DNA from: Hyphochytrium catenoides
Lineage: Eukaryota; Sar; Hyphochytriomycetes; Hyphochytriales; Hyphochytriaceae
Length of the DNA: 40,960 bases
Assembly: GCA_900088475.1 (NCBI GenBank)
Contig: FLMG01003841.1
Location: 8,402-49,361, forward strand
Direction: 5' to 3'
The notes beneath the pieces were generated by a model. It saw nothing but the letters and a program-made list of their open reading frames with translations. It searched no databases and was not told the origin of the DNA. Both the position numbers and the translations under genes were made by a program. Each line of letters starts with the position of its first letter. Position 1 is the first letter of the stretch. Below are positions 22,143 to 33,482 of the stretch, piece after piece.

Positions 22143-22706
22143 AGCGGAGGAAGTGATCGGCAAAGAGAGAGGCCATTTAGAAAAGAACTACGTTCATCTT
22201 GATTTATTGTACCATTCTCCCAGGCGGCGTTGCCAGCTGGACGGGAGAAAACTTTCGCGAAAAAGTGAGACATTTGTTGAACTGAAAGAGAAGAGAGATA
22301 GAGAGAAACTCTGTCGTGTGCCATACATAAACTGTCATTTAGAAAGGAAAATCCCCACTCTCCTCGCTGTCTGTCAAATGAAAGCTCGTCACCACATCGT
22401 CTTCCTCCTCGGCGGCCTGCAAGGGCCGACAGGAGCATGAAAGTCAGCGACTAAAGCTTTCAAAGACAAAAAGATCACGTTTAAAATTCTTTAGAATCCA
22501 ACAGCCGCCATCTCTCAGCGTACCAGGTGAGATATGCCTTGTCGTAAGCTCGGGACCCGTTTAGGTCCATTAGTTCTCTGGATAGGGGACACTTTGCCCG
22601 GTGTCTGAGGCGAGAAGACACCATCAAGAGCAAGAACTGCGTCAGAGACGGTAGCACTGAAGCGATGAGAGAGTTGAAGAACGAACTAAAATGCCAGGAA
22701 TGAAAA
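22143..22706. other. Convergent intergenic region
   Basis: It lies between the 3' end of the PRC1-type gene and the 3' end of the minus-strand orphan. The plus-strand ORF continuing to 22440 is the intron-retaining frame of the last PRC1 intron, not a gene. Nothing else is supported. Confidence 0.4.
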
Positions 22707-24672
22707 CTAGCTGTTCGGCAGTCCCGCACGCCCACTAGACGCATACAAGCATTCATAGCGAGGGCTCCCAACGGGTTGATGAGGAATAGGATATGGACAA
22801 GGGTGCCAAAAGAGAGAACGCAGGGAACAGATCAGGAGAGCCTCTATAGGTGTGATGCACTGAAGACAAAGAATATTAGGCTCTCGTACCCCAGGCTCAG
22901 GCTCTACTTCAGTGCTGACTGCCCTAGATCTCTCCTCATCCTGGACTTTTTTGCGACTCTGTCTGCTATCTTTCTCTTCCGACCGTTGCAAGGCCTTGCT
23001 TCTTTCCCCTGTTCTCTCTGGCTCCACTCTTCCACCATTGGCTGCCGAAGAGATATTGGTGGCTGGTCGAGCCCCCTCTACCGCTAGTGCCCACTGCGGG
23101 TCACACCTGGCGGATGATGCCCTCGTGCGAGTGAGAGAAGGCTGAGAGGTTGGAGAGGAAGAAGGGAGGGAGGACGGAAGGGAAGGAGATTGAGGCTGAG
23201 TTGGAAGGCCAGAAGTAGTAGAAGGAGGCGGAGGAGGTAGCGGTGGAATGGGCAGCTTTTCTGCTTGAGTCGGCTGGACAAGCTTCCGATGTCGGCAGGG
23301 TGACTCCGGTACCTTTGAACCGGAAGGGACACGGTCACGCAACGGACCTCCCTCTCTCTCTTTCTCTTTCCCGTCTTGCACGACCACAGACGCGGTGTCA
23401 GCGAGACAAGAGGAGCTTCGGGAGGATAACAACGAGCGTCGAGGAGTGATGCCAGAGCCAGCAGGAGGAGAAGATCGCAGCCCTCTTTCGCCGCCTACGT
23501 CTCCTCTGTGAAGCAAGTCTTTGGTGCTGATGGTGGGGGCCAAGGAGCGAACTGCAATACACTCGGATGAGAGAGATCTGCCAGATAGAGTCTCCCCAGG
23601 ACGAGAGTGAGGAGTAGAAGGCTTTGGAGGAAGGGGTAAGGGACTGATAGCAGGAGGGGACGCTATCAGCGACTCTTCCTCCTTTTTTCCGGGTGTTGAA
23701 CTTTGACTGGGGCTCATCTTCGCCTGATACTGACCGTTCACCCATAACAGCAACTAAGAAAGAAGAGCCAGGAATATGATGGATAAAGAAATGCTTAGTA
23801 AGTTTACATGGAGGGCTAGTAGAGGAAGACAGAGAGAGCAAAGGACAAGCACATGCAGACTGCGCACTCCATTTAGAGCTTTAATCGCATAATATGAAAG
23901 CACGTAAGGAATGCACTCACCTCATCCTCAGCTTTTCTTCGCAGTTCTCTTTCTTCGTGCAGAAGGCGCTACCAGGGGCAAGATTAGTTTTAAGGTTACG
24001 TAAGGGTGACGCGCTGCGGACAGGCTAATGAGGTTCCGGTCCTCCGTTATGCGTCATAATAAAAGCGACACGGAGCAAACAAATGAGACGGTTGCGGAAG
24101 GAATCGCGCACGAAAAAGAAGAGGCCGCGGGCGGAGAGAGAAAGAGAGGCTAGAGAGGAAAATGGTTTCAGATGAGAGGCCTAAAAGAAAGAGAATGTGC
24201 AGGTACCTGCAGCCTTTCCAGGCTTGGTGATCTCTCCTGCTCCATCGCGCTTGGGGGAGAAGCTGGGAAAGAGAGCGGCGCTTCTTCTGTCTGCGTACTA
24301 CAGGAGACGAGTACCTTTCGGTCACCTCTTGCATTGCCTGACCCAGAGTCGAGGGATCCTCCGCCGTCATTCAGCTTACGAGTTAAGCCCTTTAGGGGGA
24401 AAGACAAGAACAGCTTAGCGGCGGGAGAGCTACCAGCACAGCGCAACGGGGTTGGGACAGGACGTGAAGGATGCGTCCGACCTCTGAGGAAGCTGGCAAC
24501 AAGAGGCGATCGCAGGTTTACTATTCTATACCTGGACTTCTAGCAATACCGCCTCGTTCGCCAACCTTGAACGCTTCATCTCCTGCTCCATCGTTTGTAG
24601 CTGCTGGATCATGAGAGCGCGTAGTATCTCGACTGCAAGCAGGTGGCGAGTGTCGTCGGTCAGGTGGTACAT
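22707..24672 (-). CDS. Orphan coiled-coil and proline-rich protein, at least 4 exons
   Basis: Exons on the minus strand: 24672-24532, 24389-24207, 23968-23921 and 23753-22707, all joined in phase 0 by GT-AG introns. The first exon starts at Met (24672) and is a helical segment (RHLLAVEILRALMIQQLQ then EQEMKRSRLANEAVLLEVQ). The second continues as GLTRKLN and then a Ser/Gly linker with SCSTQTEE. The third is a charged helix (RLLHEERELRRKAEDE). The last is a long Ser/Pro/Arg-rich, low-complexity region with a polyproline run (PIPPLPPPPP). Its true 3' end is uncertain, because the last 60 codons look less protein-like. The exon may also begin at 23731 (YQAKMS) through a second acceptor. No family is recognised. 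The Met at 24672 follows an acceptor-like sequence, so this may be the 3' half of the gene called at 24964-26226. Confidence 0.55.
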
Positions 24673-24963
24673 AACGAACAACGAGGAATGGGACTAAGGA
24701 AATCGCTCAACAAAAATGGCCAAAAGAGAGGCATAAGGGAGGGAAAAGAAGCGAAAAGGGGTTGAGAATAGCCCTAAGAAGCTGTGCGAACATAGCGATA
24801 TGCCGCCCTTCCGACTATATACAACCCGTTAAAGGGGCAGATGGAAAGTATGGAAAGCAGGCCGAGAGTGCAGCGTGTCCAAACAGAAGTGCTACATCGA
24901 TTCTGGCTGTAAGCAGAACAGGACAAGGAAGATAGTAAGCCCGCATAGTAGAGCAATCTCTTA

Positions 24964-26226
24964 GTACTTTCAGAGTAGCACCCAGGATTCCCTTTCGCTG
25001 AATCGTCTGACGACTGGGGCTGTGGCTGGGGCTGCTGGGGCGCATTGTTCTGGAAGAGCTGTTTGAAGGTTTGTTGCAGAGTCAGCGTCTGCAGCTGAAA
25101 ATGGGCCTTCTCCTCAATATAGCGATTGATAAATGAGAGAAGAAGAGTGCCATCGCCGCCACTGAATGCCTCTGGAACAGGGAGTGAAGAAGTGAGCATG
25201 GTGAATTGCAAAATAGAGAGCCTTGAACGGTGGTCCGTCGAGGGCTACTTTGCCGTTGTTGGGGCCATCATATAAAGATAAAAGGCAAACATCAGGTCTC
25301 CCTGAAGTGTGGAGTAGAATAACCTTACCCGCTGCAGGGCCCTTCGTCGGAGATGCTGGCTCTTCAATAGCCTGCAATAAGAGGCACACGACTGCTTAAT
25401 GACGGGGTCATACTAGCTAGACGTAAGATATAGAGAGAAAGGCCGGGATGGAAGGAGAGTGAGACAGCAGGGGCTATTAGTAGGACAGAGAATCTGCAGA
25501 AAGTCTTGACCTGTGTTCTCGTCTTCATTCTCTCTGCTTCTCTCTTAGGCTGCTCTTCAAGAAGAGGAAGAGGTCGAGGCGCAGGTCCGGAGAGAGCAGA
25601 AGGATGGTTCTCCCCGGCGAGGTATGACGACGAAGCCACTAGCTCTGTACAGAGATTGTAGAGGCATTGAAGATAAGTCCCATGACCAGAGTCAGCGTAA
25701 AACAGAAGGGAAGGAGGGGCAACTGACAGCGCATATGGAGTAAAGAGAAAGGTAAGAAGACTCTCAGAACAAAGGCTTCAAGCGGCATTGCGAGTGGCGA
25801 GGGCGTAGAGTTGTGTCTACAGGGCTGGAGAAGCATAGTGAGAGCATAAAGAAGAGAGTGATACATTGCCCCAGACTTACTTCTATGGCCACGTGGATGT
25901 GCGTTTGGACTCGCTGGAGGAAAGTTCTGAGAAGCGAAGACAGGGCGAGATGTCTGAAACTGCGGAGAGGTAGTTGAAGAAGAAAACTGCTCAAGAGAGA
26001 GCTTTCTTGTCCGTCTCACTCCAGGCGGAGATGTGACGGAGGAGGAGGATGAAGGAAGGATTGGTCCAGCGAAGGGGAGAGGAGAAGAGCGCAGATCCTG
26101 CGCCAGTGCTTCCCGTATATCCACCTCTGATGGCGTTCGATCCCCTCTGTTACTCCTCTCCCCAGCCACACTTTCCCTCTCTTGAGGTGAGTGGACTGGA
26201 GAGCGGATCAATGAATCCACTTCCAT
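24964..26226 (-). CDS. Orphan Ser/Pro-rich protein with helical segment, at least 4 exons
   Basis: Exons on the minus strand: 26226-25881, 25644-25511, 25371-25329 and 25171 to about 24964. Splice phases match (1, 0, 1) and the first donor is a perfect GTAAGT. The start Met at 26226 opens MEVDSLIRSPVHSPQERES. Exon 1 is Ser/Pro/Arg-rich with many S-P or T-P sites, as in disordered, phosphorylated proteins. Exon 2 holds a short charged segment (EEQPKREAERMKTRTQ), exon 3 a Pro/Ala linker, and exon 4 a helix (LLLSFINRYIEEKAHFQLQ) and a Gln/Pro run. The 3' end is unresolved: a donor near 24964 can lead to a further exon near 24900, or the protein may join the 24672 exon downstream. No known domain is recognised. 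Confidence 0.5.
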
Positions 26227-28152
26227 TCTTAGAAGGAGTAGAAGGTGGGCACAAGCCACTAGGCTCTGGCCACTGCCCTCGGGGTGCTACACGAGCTGCT
26301 AGCTCGAGACAAGAGGAGATTCCGATAAGCTTGTTTGCACCTTCCCAGGCTTGCTAGCAGTAGCACTCGGACCAAGAAGCAAAAACCCTTCGATGCGCGA
26401 AAAGAATCGAGAAAGTATTTCGCCGACGGGCGCAGGCCTCGAGAGGGGAAGAAGAGCTAGAGGCACTAGGTGTTAAGCAGTAGGCGATGGTCCACTACTA
26501 AGCCTGGTCCAGTCCATCCAAACGTGGGCCGCGCGCCGCAGACCAAATAGGACCGAGGGTGAGCTGTTCGGCACTTGGTACAAAGGCTTATCTGCCGGTG
26601 CTTCCTGGCGCTTTGACAGGCAAAGTAGAGAGCTGAAAGGCGAGGTTGATGGGAGACGTAGCCAAGAGGTGCGAGCCTGGCTAGTACTTGTAGTACCGGT
26701 AGTCCAGGTTCTTGCCGTGCTGCGACATGCCAGGGGTTGGAGGACTACAGGGAGTTCGTAGGAAGGGAGAGAGAGAGACCGGCAAGAAGGACGAAAGAGC
26801 GGGTGGAGGAAGGGAGAGTTGCCAGAGAAAGCGGCAGCGGTTCAGAAGGCAGAGGAGATGACAGGAGGGAAGTGGCAGCAGCAGCAGGTGCACTTCATGG
26901 CCTCCAGGGCGGGAGCGAGCTAACAGACAGACCGAGAGACAGACAGAGCCACAAGGCCTTAGAGCCTTGGCCGCTCTGCTGCTACCGCGGCGTCGGTGCC
27001 TTCCGAACTCTCCTGGCACAGATACCCTACCACGTGGGTTTGATATCAACCTTGGGTTAGATGTTGGGTTTGCATTTGGTAAAGCCTATACCCTCTCCTT
27101 GCGGATAGGTAGAGTGGGTTTGAATGTGTGTGTTTGGCGTCTAGATGTGTGTGTGGAACACGAAAGGTAAACGAGAGGGGAAGAGGAGCGTGGAGGGAGA
27201 AATGGCAAACGCTTTGTCTCCCCACCCCGTCTCTCTTACGATCTCCTCCCTCCCTCTGTCTCACTGTAGTCTATAGAGTTTATTCGCCATACTACCTCTC
27301 TCTCGGCGCTCTGTTTCTCCCCTCACCTTTCGCAACTAGATTCCCCTTGCTTCCAGCATGAAATGTGCTGACCATTCTTGTAGTAATACGAAGGAACTGA
27401 GGATCTAAACCGCATTCAAATGAATGCTATGGCCGTCAGTAGTAATGGGAATTTACCCTCTGCAGCTGCTGGGTTCACCGCACACTGAAACTGTACAGTT
27501 CGAATGTCAAAGACACCAACTTCAAGAGCCATCAATCTATACAAATATTAACAAGGGGGACACCAATCCATACAGATGATGAGAGACAGATATGACGGTT
27601 TAGAGATCCACTAATGCTTTACGATTTGAAAGCAGTGCCGAAAGGTCATTGCACATTCTGTTTTGGTTTTTTTTCTTAACCGGATTTATAACCCCCAATA
27701 ACACACATAAAGATGCACTTTGGTGGCATAAATCCCGGCCAAAGCAATGCCTATAACCCTGGTAACTTGGTATCAAGGCCTGCTTACCTTTCAATCTGGC
27801 TATCCAAACGAAAGAGGGTAATAATCATCCTTCAGGCCGGTATATACCATGCCTCTTCCTTCCCTCCTCCCCCGCTGTGTCTCCTTCCTGAAGGCTTTGG
27901 ATCCTCCTCTGCCTTCCCTGTGGCGGGCGGCCGTCCATCATCACCCTCAGAACCTTTACTCACTCGGACTCTGCACCCTCAGCTGCTTCTGGCTCCTAGG
28001 GTATTAGCCCAGCTCCTGTTGGCATCAGGCACTTCCTCTCTCTCTCTCTCTTTCTTTCTTTCTCTCTCTCTCTCTCTTTCTTTCTTTTTCTCTCTCTCTC
28101 TCTCTCTCTCCCTCTCCCTGTCTCCCTCTCTCTCGCTCGTGTCATTCTCCCT
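26227..28152. other. Mostly non-coding stretch with one possible 3'-exon set
   Basis: No firm gene is seen. A weak minus-strand model at about 27015-26681 joins three short exons in frame, ending in GMSQHGKNLDYRYYKY and a stop at 26681. Its upstream part was not found, so it is not called as a gene. From about 27060 the DNA is T/G- then C/T-rich and leads into the (CT)n tract. Confidence 0.3.
28037..28140 (+). repeat. (CT)n microsatellite / polypyrimidine tract
   Basis: About 100 bases of C and T only, or nearly so, in tctctct runs broken by ttctttct and ccctgtctccc. The plus-strand ORF crossing it is a Ser/Leu repeat produced by the tract, not a gene. Confidence 0.9.
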
Positions 28153-28569
28153 TTATACTTCTCTCCCTCCAAGGCTGTGTTGTGTGTGTGCCTCGCGCTT
28201 CCTCACCCTTTCTCTTTCCCTCTCCCCTCCTTCAGCTGGTTTGAGCTCATTCTTCGGCCCTGCTTCCCTCCGTGCACATTCCAACTCTGCTCGCATTACA
28301 GTCCCCGCTCGTTGCCATTGATCGTCTCTTCTGTCCAGCTCCTCTAAAAGTCGATGGTGCGCTCTTCCATCGTGGTCAGCTGCCTCCCTCTGGCATGCGC
28401 CTAAGGGCCTGCGTAGAGCTCCTCCGCTCATCGTGGCGTTGCTGCTGTTCCTCCCAGAAGTGTGCAGGGGCCATAGAATCAGAAAGCTGACCACCAGCAG
28501 GAGGGCAAGTCGGTAGTAGTAGAGGCAACAATCTTCAGCCTGCCCACTGGCTTTATCACTGTTTTTCAT
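28153..28569 (-). CDS. Possible small type II membrane protein, uncertain
   Basis: The ORF starts with a short polar N-terminus and then a hydrophobic segment (LALLLVVSFLILWPLH at about residues 22-37), one NATM-type sequon and a charged Arg/Glu-rich helix (RLLEELDRRDDQWQRAG). The last quarter is translation of the polypurine side of the (CT)n tract, so the real end is probably earlier or spliced. No family is recognised. The layout of short cytosolic tail, single membrane helix and luminal domain would suit a Golgi or endoplasmic reticulum type II protein. This is weak evidence. Confidence 0.25.
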   Translation of the reverse strand: MKNSDKASGQAEDCCLYYYRLALLLVVSFLILWPLHTSGRNSSNATMSGGALRRPLGACQREAADHDGRAHHRLLEELDRRDDQWQRAGTVMRAELECARREAGPKNELKPAEGGERERERVRKREAHTQHSLGGREV

Positions 28570-29617
28570 TCGCTACTGGGTCTCTCTTGCCGAGTCCTCC
28601 GTGGATGACCGCCCTGTGTCTTTCACATCATTCTGTCATCTTTGCTAGGCTCCCTCCTCCCCTGCATCCACTTCTGGACGGCATGTTCCTTGCTTGAGAG
28701 AGCAAGCCGATAAAGATACGTGTGACGTCCTCGCTCCATAAGACCTTGTGTCCAGCAGTAGCGCCCAGCTGGTAGCAGGACTAAGAGAATAAAGAACACC
28801 AAAGAAATTAGGTCATCCGCTGTACTAGGACAACACTTGGCTGGTGTTTCCAGAAACAGGAATATTTCAACGATTAGTTCACAGCGTTAGGGCCGAACGC
28901 AGCTGCAGCAGCGTAGAAGCACAGGCAGGAAGGCGGTAGGACAATTTACGATGAATCTTGGAGGTGTGGTCAGTTTGTGGCTGCCTTCTCTTCTTAGGAC
29001 ACAATTGAAGACAAGAACTGCGCCACTTCAACGAAGTCGTCAAGCGGAGCTTCTAAGTGATATCGGTGATGGGCCTACTGCGTCTATCCCATCCTATAAT
29101 CTGCTCCTCAGTTCAAACTCCTGTCTATCTTTTGACCAGGAAGGGTTATATAAGATTGAGAGGAGATCCGCGGCCGCCGCGACAATAATAAGACCTTTCC
29201 AATAATAGTGCTACATTCGCATCACGAGAGGCCCATGATGACTGGCAAGCCGATCCTACGATGACAATGACAAGCAGACAGCAGGGAACGTACGTAGACG
29301 ACTATTTCTTAGTAGACAGCATAAAAAGGCAGGGACTTGTTTGCTTCATGTGAATCAAAGCTACACAGAGGAAGAAGAGGAAGAGGATGGTCAGACAGCT
29401 CACTGGTCCTTCTTTAGGGCAAGAGCAGCAGAGAAAGCTGAGGAAGTAGAAATGGCGCCTTTATCTCGGTCAAGCTGTCATTATCTGTCTGTTGGCTGAA
29501 TACTCATTAGTTCCGCAGAGCAGGAAAAGGGATGCTCTCGGGCCAGGGAGAATGATGAGAGCCTGGCCACTGGGTATGCTACTACGGATGATAACCATCA
29601 ATGGCGGGGAAAGAAGA

Positions 29618-29683
29618 GAGAAAGAAGATAGTAATACTTCCTCACTTAGTGAGAAAGAAGATAGTAATACCTCCTCACTTAGT
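29618..29683. repeat. 33-bp tandem duplication
   Basis: Copies lie at 29618-29650 and 29651-29683, each starting gagaaagaagatag and ending cctcacttagt, with a single t/c difference. The near identity points to a recent duplication. Thirty-three is a multiple of three, but no gene is supported here. Confidence 0.9.
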
Positions 29684-31097
29684 TAGCATCTTGACTGACG
29701 AACGAACATTATCAGCCTTCGCCCTCGGTATCAACTCGCTGGTAGGTCCTTCAAAATGGAAGAACAAAGAACAACGGAAGCTGGAGAAGTAAAGTACGAC
29801 GAACAAGCAAGGAGAAGAAGCGGAACCTAATGAAGGCCAACAATCATCACGCTGATCATGGACAAGGAAAACCAGCCAGGGGAAAAGAGGAAGAAGAGAA
29901 AGACGTCCTCCACTCATCATCATCCGCAAGTAGTACTGGTAGAGGAAGACGAAAGAGAAAGCAGGAGGAGGTCTAACAATAATAAATGATGACGAAGGAA
30001 CGTAGGAGACGATTATTATGAACTACTAGATCTATCGGAGGCCAACCCCACAGCGCTGCTGCGGAGCCGTACTAAGCTTGAGAAGCAGCGAGAGCGAAGA
30101 AGAGGCAGCACCACATGTTAGGCTTATCATCCGTAGGAACAAATATTAACATTAGAAAGGTAGCCATCAGCCATCATCGTTATCCCTTTGGGCTTTCGTC
30201 AAAGAAAAAGAACCAGAGGAAAGTACTCGCAGCAGAAAGACGGGTGGTCCTATGACACAGGTTTTGGTGCCAATCCAGCAATACAATGAACGTGAGTTTA
30301 CAATATACAAGAGTGGGTTTAACTGAAAAGTGTGTTTGAGACCAAACCTATGCTTTTGTATCAAAGAAGCAGAGTGGTGACAACTGGTTTGGGTGTGTTT
30401 GTCGCAAAGATTGTGTGTTTGCCGCTGTGGACACAGGCAGTGCCGTGGTTCTGACCGCCAAAGAGCAAGAAGGAGCACCCATCAGCCCATCAGCCCATCA
30501 GCCAAAGCCCCAGTTAGGTATCCTGATGACACCAAGCTTCCTAGTCTTCTTTGCTGGCCTGTGGGCTTCATAGAGGGGTCTGTGTCAGCCTTTGCCATAG
30601 CCTTTGTCATAGGGATCGCTAAGGGAAAGGATCTAAGTGCTGCAAGGACTGACCGCCCTCATATTGAATCGAAATCAAACAGACGTCGCTTTTGTGGGCG
30701 ACAGCCTTGCGGTCCGCTCTTTCATTTCTTCCTCTGTCTTGCCACTTCTATCGTATCTTTGCGCCTTCAACGATCACGTAAAAGCCTTTGAGAAAGCTGC
30801 TGAAGCACCCTCCTCCACCTAATCCCGAAGTCATCTGATATCCGTGCCAATGTCGCTGTTGCCTTGATGCGCTACTAAGGTAAACAGACTGAAAGCTGGC
30901 AGTTAAGCAAACCCAGAACGTACTCTTTCCATATTCAGGCTCTTCCATCCTCTTTGCCTTTCACTCTATTTCTGGGCATAGGTCCTCACCATCTGGGTTC
31001 GAATGATGCTCTGTTCCGTCTCTATCATGACGTTTGCCCTGCTCGCAACCTTACTTAACTTTGGCAGAGTCTAATCCCAAGTTCTCTCTCTCGCAAC

Positions 31098-31112
31098 ATA
31101 TATATGTATATA
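31098..31112 (+). promoter_or_regulatory. TATA-like AT run upstream of the AP-3 sigma start
   Basis: An alternating A/T stretch (atatatatgtatata) lies about 35-50 bases before the start codon at 31147. It could act as a TATA element only if the 5' leader is very short. Confidence 0.2.
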
Positions 31113-31146
31113 CCATCGAAGTCAAGGCTAATCTTCATGGTACAGG

Positions 31147-32285
31147 ATGATCAAGGGTGCCATTATAGTTAACAATCATGGCAAGCCGCGGGTTGTCAAG
31201 TTCTATGAGAAAGTGGTAAGGTGACTTGACGTTCCTCCTCGCTCTCCTTGTTACGCTCTGTCTCTCCCTCGTCACTCTCTGTCTTTCCATCAATAGACTT
31301 CGGTACTTCTCTCACTAGCACGTTGTTTGTCATGTTGCTCCAGTCCGTTCATCGCTGATGAGCCTCTTCAACTCTTCTCATCTTTTACTATAGATTTCAA
31401 TCCGTCCTCACCGTTATCCCGTTCGTATCTCCTTTTAGTCTCTGCTTCGCTGCATAGTCTTGTCACCGCATCGTTCATCGTTGTCGTCGGTTCTTTCTCT
31501 TCATGGCCCTCACTTTGGCTTCTTAAATTCTCCTCTCACCAGCCAGAGGAGGAGCAACAGCAGGTGATCCGAGACATCTACACACACGTCTCCAAGCGGC
31601 CAGACACGCTCTGTAACTTTCTTGAGGGAAGGTATGCTTCTCCCTATTCTTTGTGCAGGCCAAGTCTTACCTTCACCGCTACTGTTATTGCCCGTAGTGT
31701 GCACTGTTGGGGCGATGATGTGAAGATTATCTATCGGCATTATGCGACGCTCTACTTCGTCTTTGCGGTCGATCAGCAAGAGAGCGATCTGGGAATTCTT
31801 GACCTTATTCAAGGTACATAGCACGCCTCTTTCTGGGATTTGATCCTATCGCTTTTCTCCCTTTCCTCCTCGATTTTCTCTCGGCCGTTCCACGGTCGTG
31901 GCTGATCAAAGGGTCGGGACTTTGGTTGTTCAACTCCTTCGCTCTCATCGTCCGTCGAACCTTCTGCGGCGAAGTCTATCTCTGCCTTCTCATCTTCTTT
32001 TCTAGACTTACTTATGCTGCGTGCTTCCCGGCTTTGCCTTCTTTCCTCCCTCCAGTTTTTGTAGAGACACTGGACAAGTGCTTCGAGAACGTCTGCGAGC
32101 TAGACCTAATTTTCCATAGTGATAAGGTGCATTACGTTCTGGACGAGATCGTGATGGGCGGGATGGTGCTGGAGACAAACATTCACGAGATCTTAACGGC
32201 CGTGAACGATATGAACAAGATGGACGTACAGAGCCAGAAGTCGGCCGTGCTGGGCTCAGCGGCCAACGTTGTGCGCAAGCTGTAA
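31147..32285 (+). CDS. AP-3 adaptor complex small (sigma) subunit, 4 exons
   Basis: Exons: 31147-31215, 31543-31631, 31698-31813 and 32056-32285 (phases 0, 2, 1; all GT-AG), giving 167 residues. The start MIKGAIIVNNHGKPRVVKFY is the classic sigma-adaptin N-terminus. The protein continues with CNFLEG, YRHYATLYFVF, ESDLGILDLIQ, VFVETLDKCFENVCELDLIF and VMGGMVLETN. These blocks match AP-3 sigma rather than AP-1 or AP-2 (LDLIQVFVETLDKCFENV with D at the Golgi/endosome type). The subunit has a longin-like fold and sits in the core of the AP-3 heterotetramer with delta, beta3 and mu3, sorting cargo from the Golgi or endosomes to vacuoles and lysosome-related organelles. The C-terminal tail is shorter than the roughly 193 residues of animal AP-3 sigma. 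Intron 2 is only 66 bp. Confidence 0.96.
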
Positions 32286-32960
32286 GAAAAGATTGAAGGG
32301 CAAAACGGATATACTGCAGCAGAGGCGCGGGGTTGGTGGGGGCTTCCCCTGGAAAGAATAAACATTATACGGAGCGAGAGGAGGGACTGAGAGGGTTATA
32401 CGTCGTACGAGAAACCAGAGGAGGCGATAAAGGGTTCCGCAGGAGCTGGCCGGCAGAGAAGATAGCAACTCAGCAACATACAAGGGGTGCAGCAGAATAC
32501 AGTTGGCTACGACAACTGAGGAGGCACAGCAACTCAACCTGCCCGCCCACCGTAAACTTCGGAAGTTGATGGTTGTTAGGTCACGACCAATGGACATGAT
32601 CCACCTCTTTGTCTCTTGCACAGATCGAGGGTGAAGCTGTCCCGTAACTGGCTAATAGAATCGTTTTAGATTATGAAAGAATAGACGCCTCTGTTATCCT
32701 TCCCTAGCCGCGCTCTCCATCTGACTATAATGGCCGGACAGGGTAGTAGCTAATCTAAGAATGAGTTTCGCCGGGTCGGTAACGCTCCAAACTTGCCTCT
32801 AATGCTGAGCTGAGTCAATGGTAGCCCTGTACTTAGGCGTTGTCGAGTCCTCTCCTCGTTAATCGCAACCCATCACACCCTTGTGCCGCAGTCAAAAGGT
32901 CCACGCCGCAGACATCTTCCCACCATTATTTAGTCCTCAACTCCTTGGCAAACCAGTGAG
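32286..32960. other. Intergenic region downstream of AP-3 sigma
   Basis: The ORFs here are antisense or overlapping short frames, and no domain is visible. Nothing is supported. Confidence 0.4.
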
Positions 32961-33482
32961 CTAGCCTTCCTCTTCCTCCCTTCTGGGCAATAAATATTGG
33001 TTCACTAACTGCAGTGAGCGGGTGTGTAGGAGAGGAAGGAACGGAAGGCAGTGGATCACTTCGTGGTGGTGAAAGCTGGGCAGGTATGTCTCATCCACGC
33101 TAACAGAAAAATCATTCCGCTTGTCTGGCCCTAGCACCAGCTCTTCTCCTTCAAAGGCCGAGTGCGGGGTGGACGAATTCTGGGACGGCCCGAGAGAGAC
33201 ATTTGCCTCTCTATCTCTCCTCCTTTGTCTCTGTATGCTGCCGCTGCTGTGTATGGTCTGTGGACCCGCCCCTGAGATGAGAGGATTCCACCCCGTGGCG
33301 CTCGCGATGACGACTCCCTTGCAGCGTTGCGGAAGAGGGCCTAATCTACGCTCGATATCGTCAGGTCCCCATTCCACCAGCTCACGTAGAGCAGGACAAG
33401 GAAAGAGCTTTCTCATCCATCCTATGTTCAGCGAACGTCGAAGGGAACGCAGCATTGAAACCCTAGCATGGTGCAGAACCAA
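32961..33482 (-). CDS. Hypothetical protein, 173 aa, uncertain
   Basis: Open frame from Met at 33482. The N-terminal half reads like protein: a basic helix (LRSLRRSLNIGWMRKLFP), ELVEWGPDDIERRLGPLPQR, then KGVVIASATGWNPL. The middle is polar and Ser-rich, and the C-terminal part includes SVSVDETYLPSF. There is no signal peptide, membrane helix or known motif. It may be one exon of a larger gene, because the last 30 codons are compositionally different and could be intronic. Confidence 0.35.
   Translation of the reverse strand: MVLHHARVSMLRSLRRSLNIGWMRKLFPCPALRELVEWGPDDIERRLGPLPQRCKGVVIASATGWNPLISGAGPQTIHSSGSIQRQRRRDREANVSLGPSQNSSTPHSAFEGEELVLGPDKRNDFSVSVDETYLPSFHHHEVIHCLPFLPLLHTRSLQLVNQYLLPRREEEEG

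Larger units (their letters stand above)
28570..31146. other. Upstream gap of the AP-3 sigma gene, no firm gene
   Basis: A 33-bp tandem duplication is present at 29618-29683. A 60-codon plus-strand frame at about 30637-30822, preceded by an acceptor-like ctaag, reads like protein (QTDVAFVGDSLAVRSFI, then KAFEKAAEAP). It could be a terminal exon, but no upstream partner was found. The rest shows no supported feature. Confidence 0.3.

Noticed and set aside
26681-27060. Minus-strand 122-codon ORF ending in GKNLDYRYYKY
   Set aside because: The terminal peptide is attractive and short exons can be joined in frame, but no upstream coding part was found, so it is not called as a gene.
27713-28321. 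202-codon plus-strand ORF, Ser/Leu-rich
   Set aside because: Its bulk is the (CT)n tract; no start context, motif or splice support.
30975-31010. tRNA-like GGTTCGAAT string
   Set aside because: It has the T-loop look, but there is no matching acceptor, D or anticodon stem around it.
31327-31821. 164-codon plus-strand ORF overlapping AP-3 sigma
   Set aside because: It is the correct frame of exon 2 extended through introns; its first 70 codons are intronic Ser/Phe-rich sequence.
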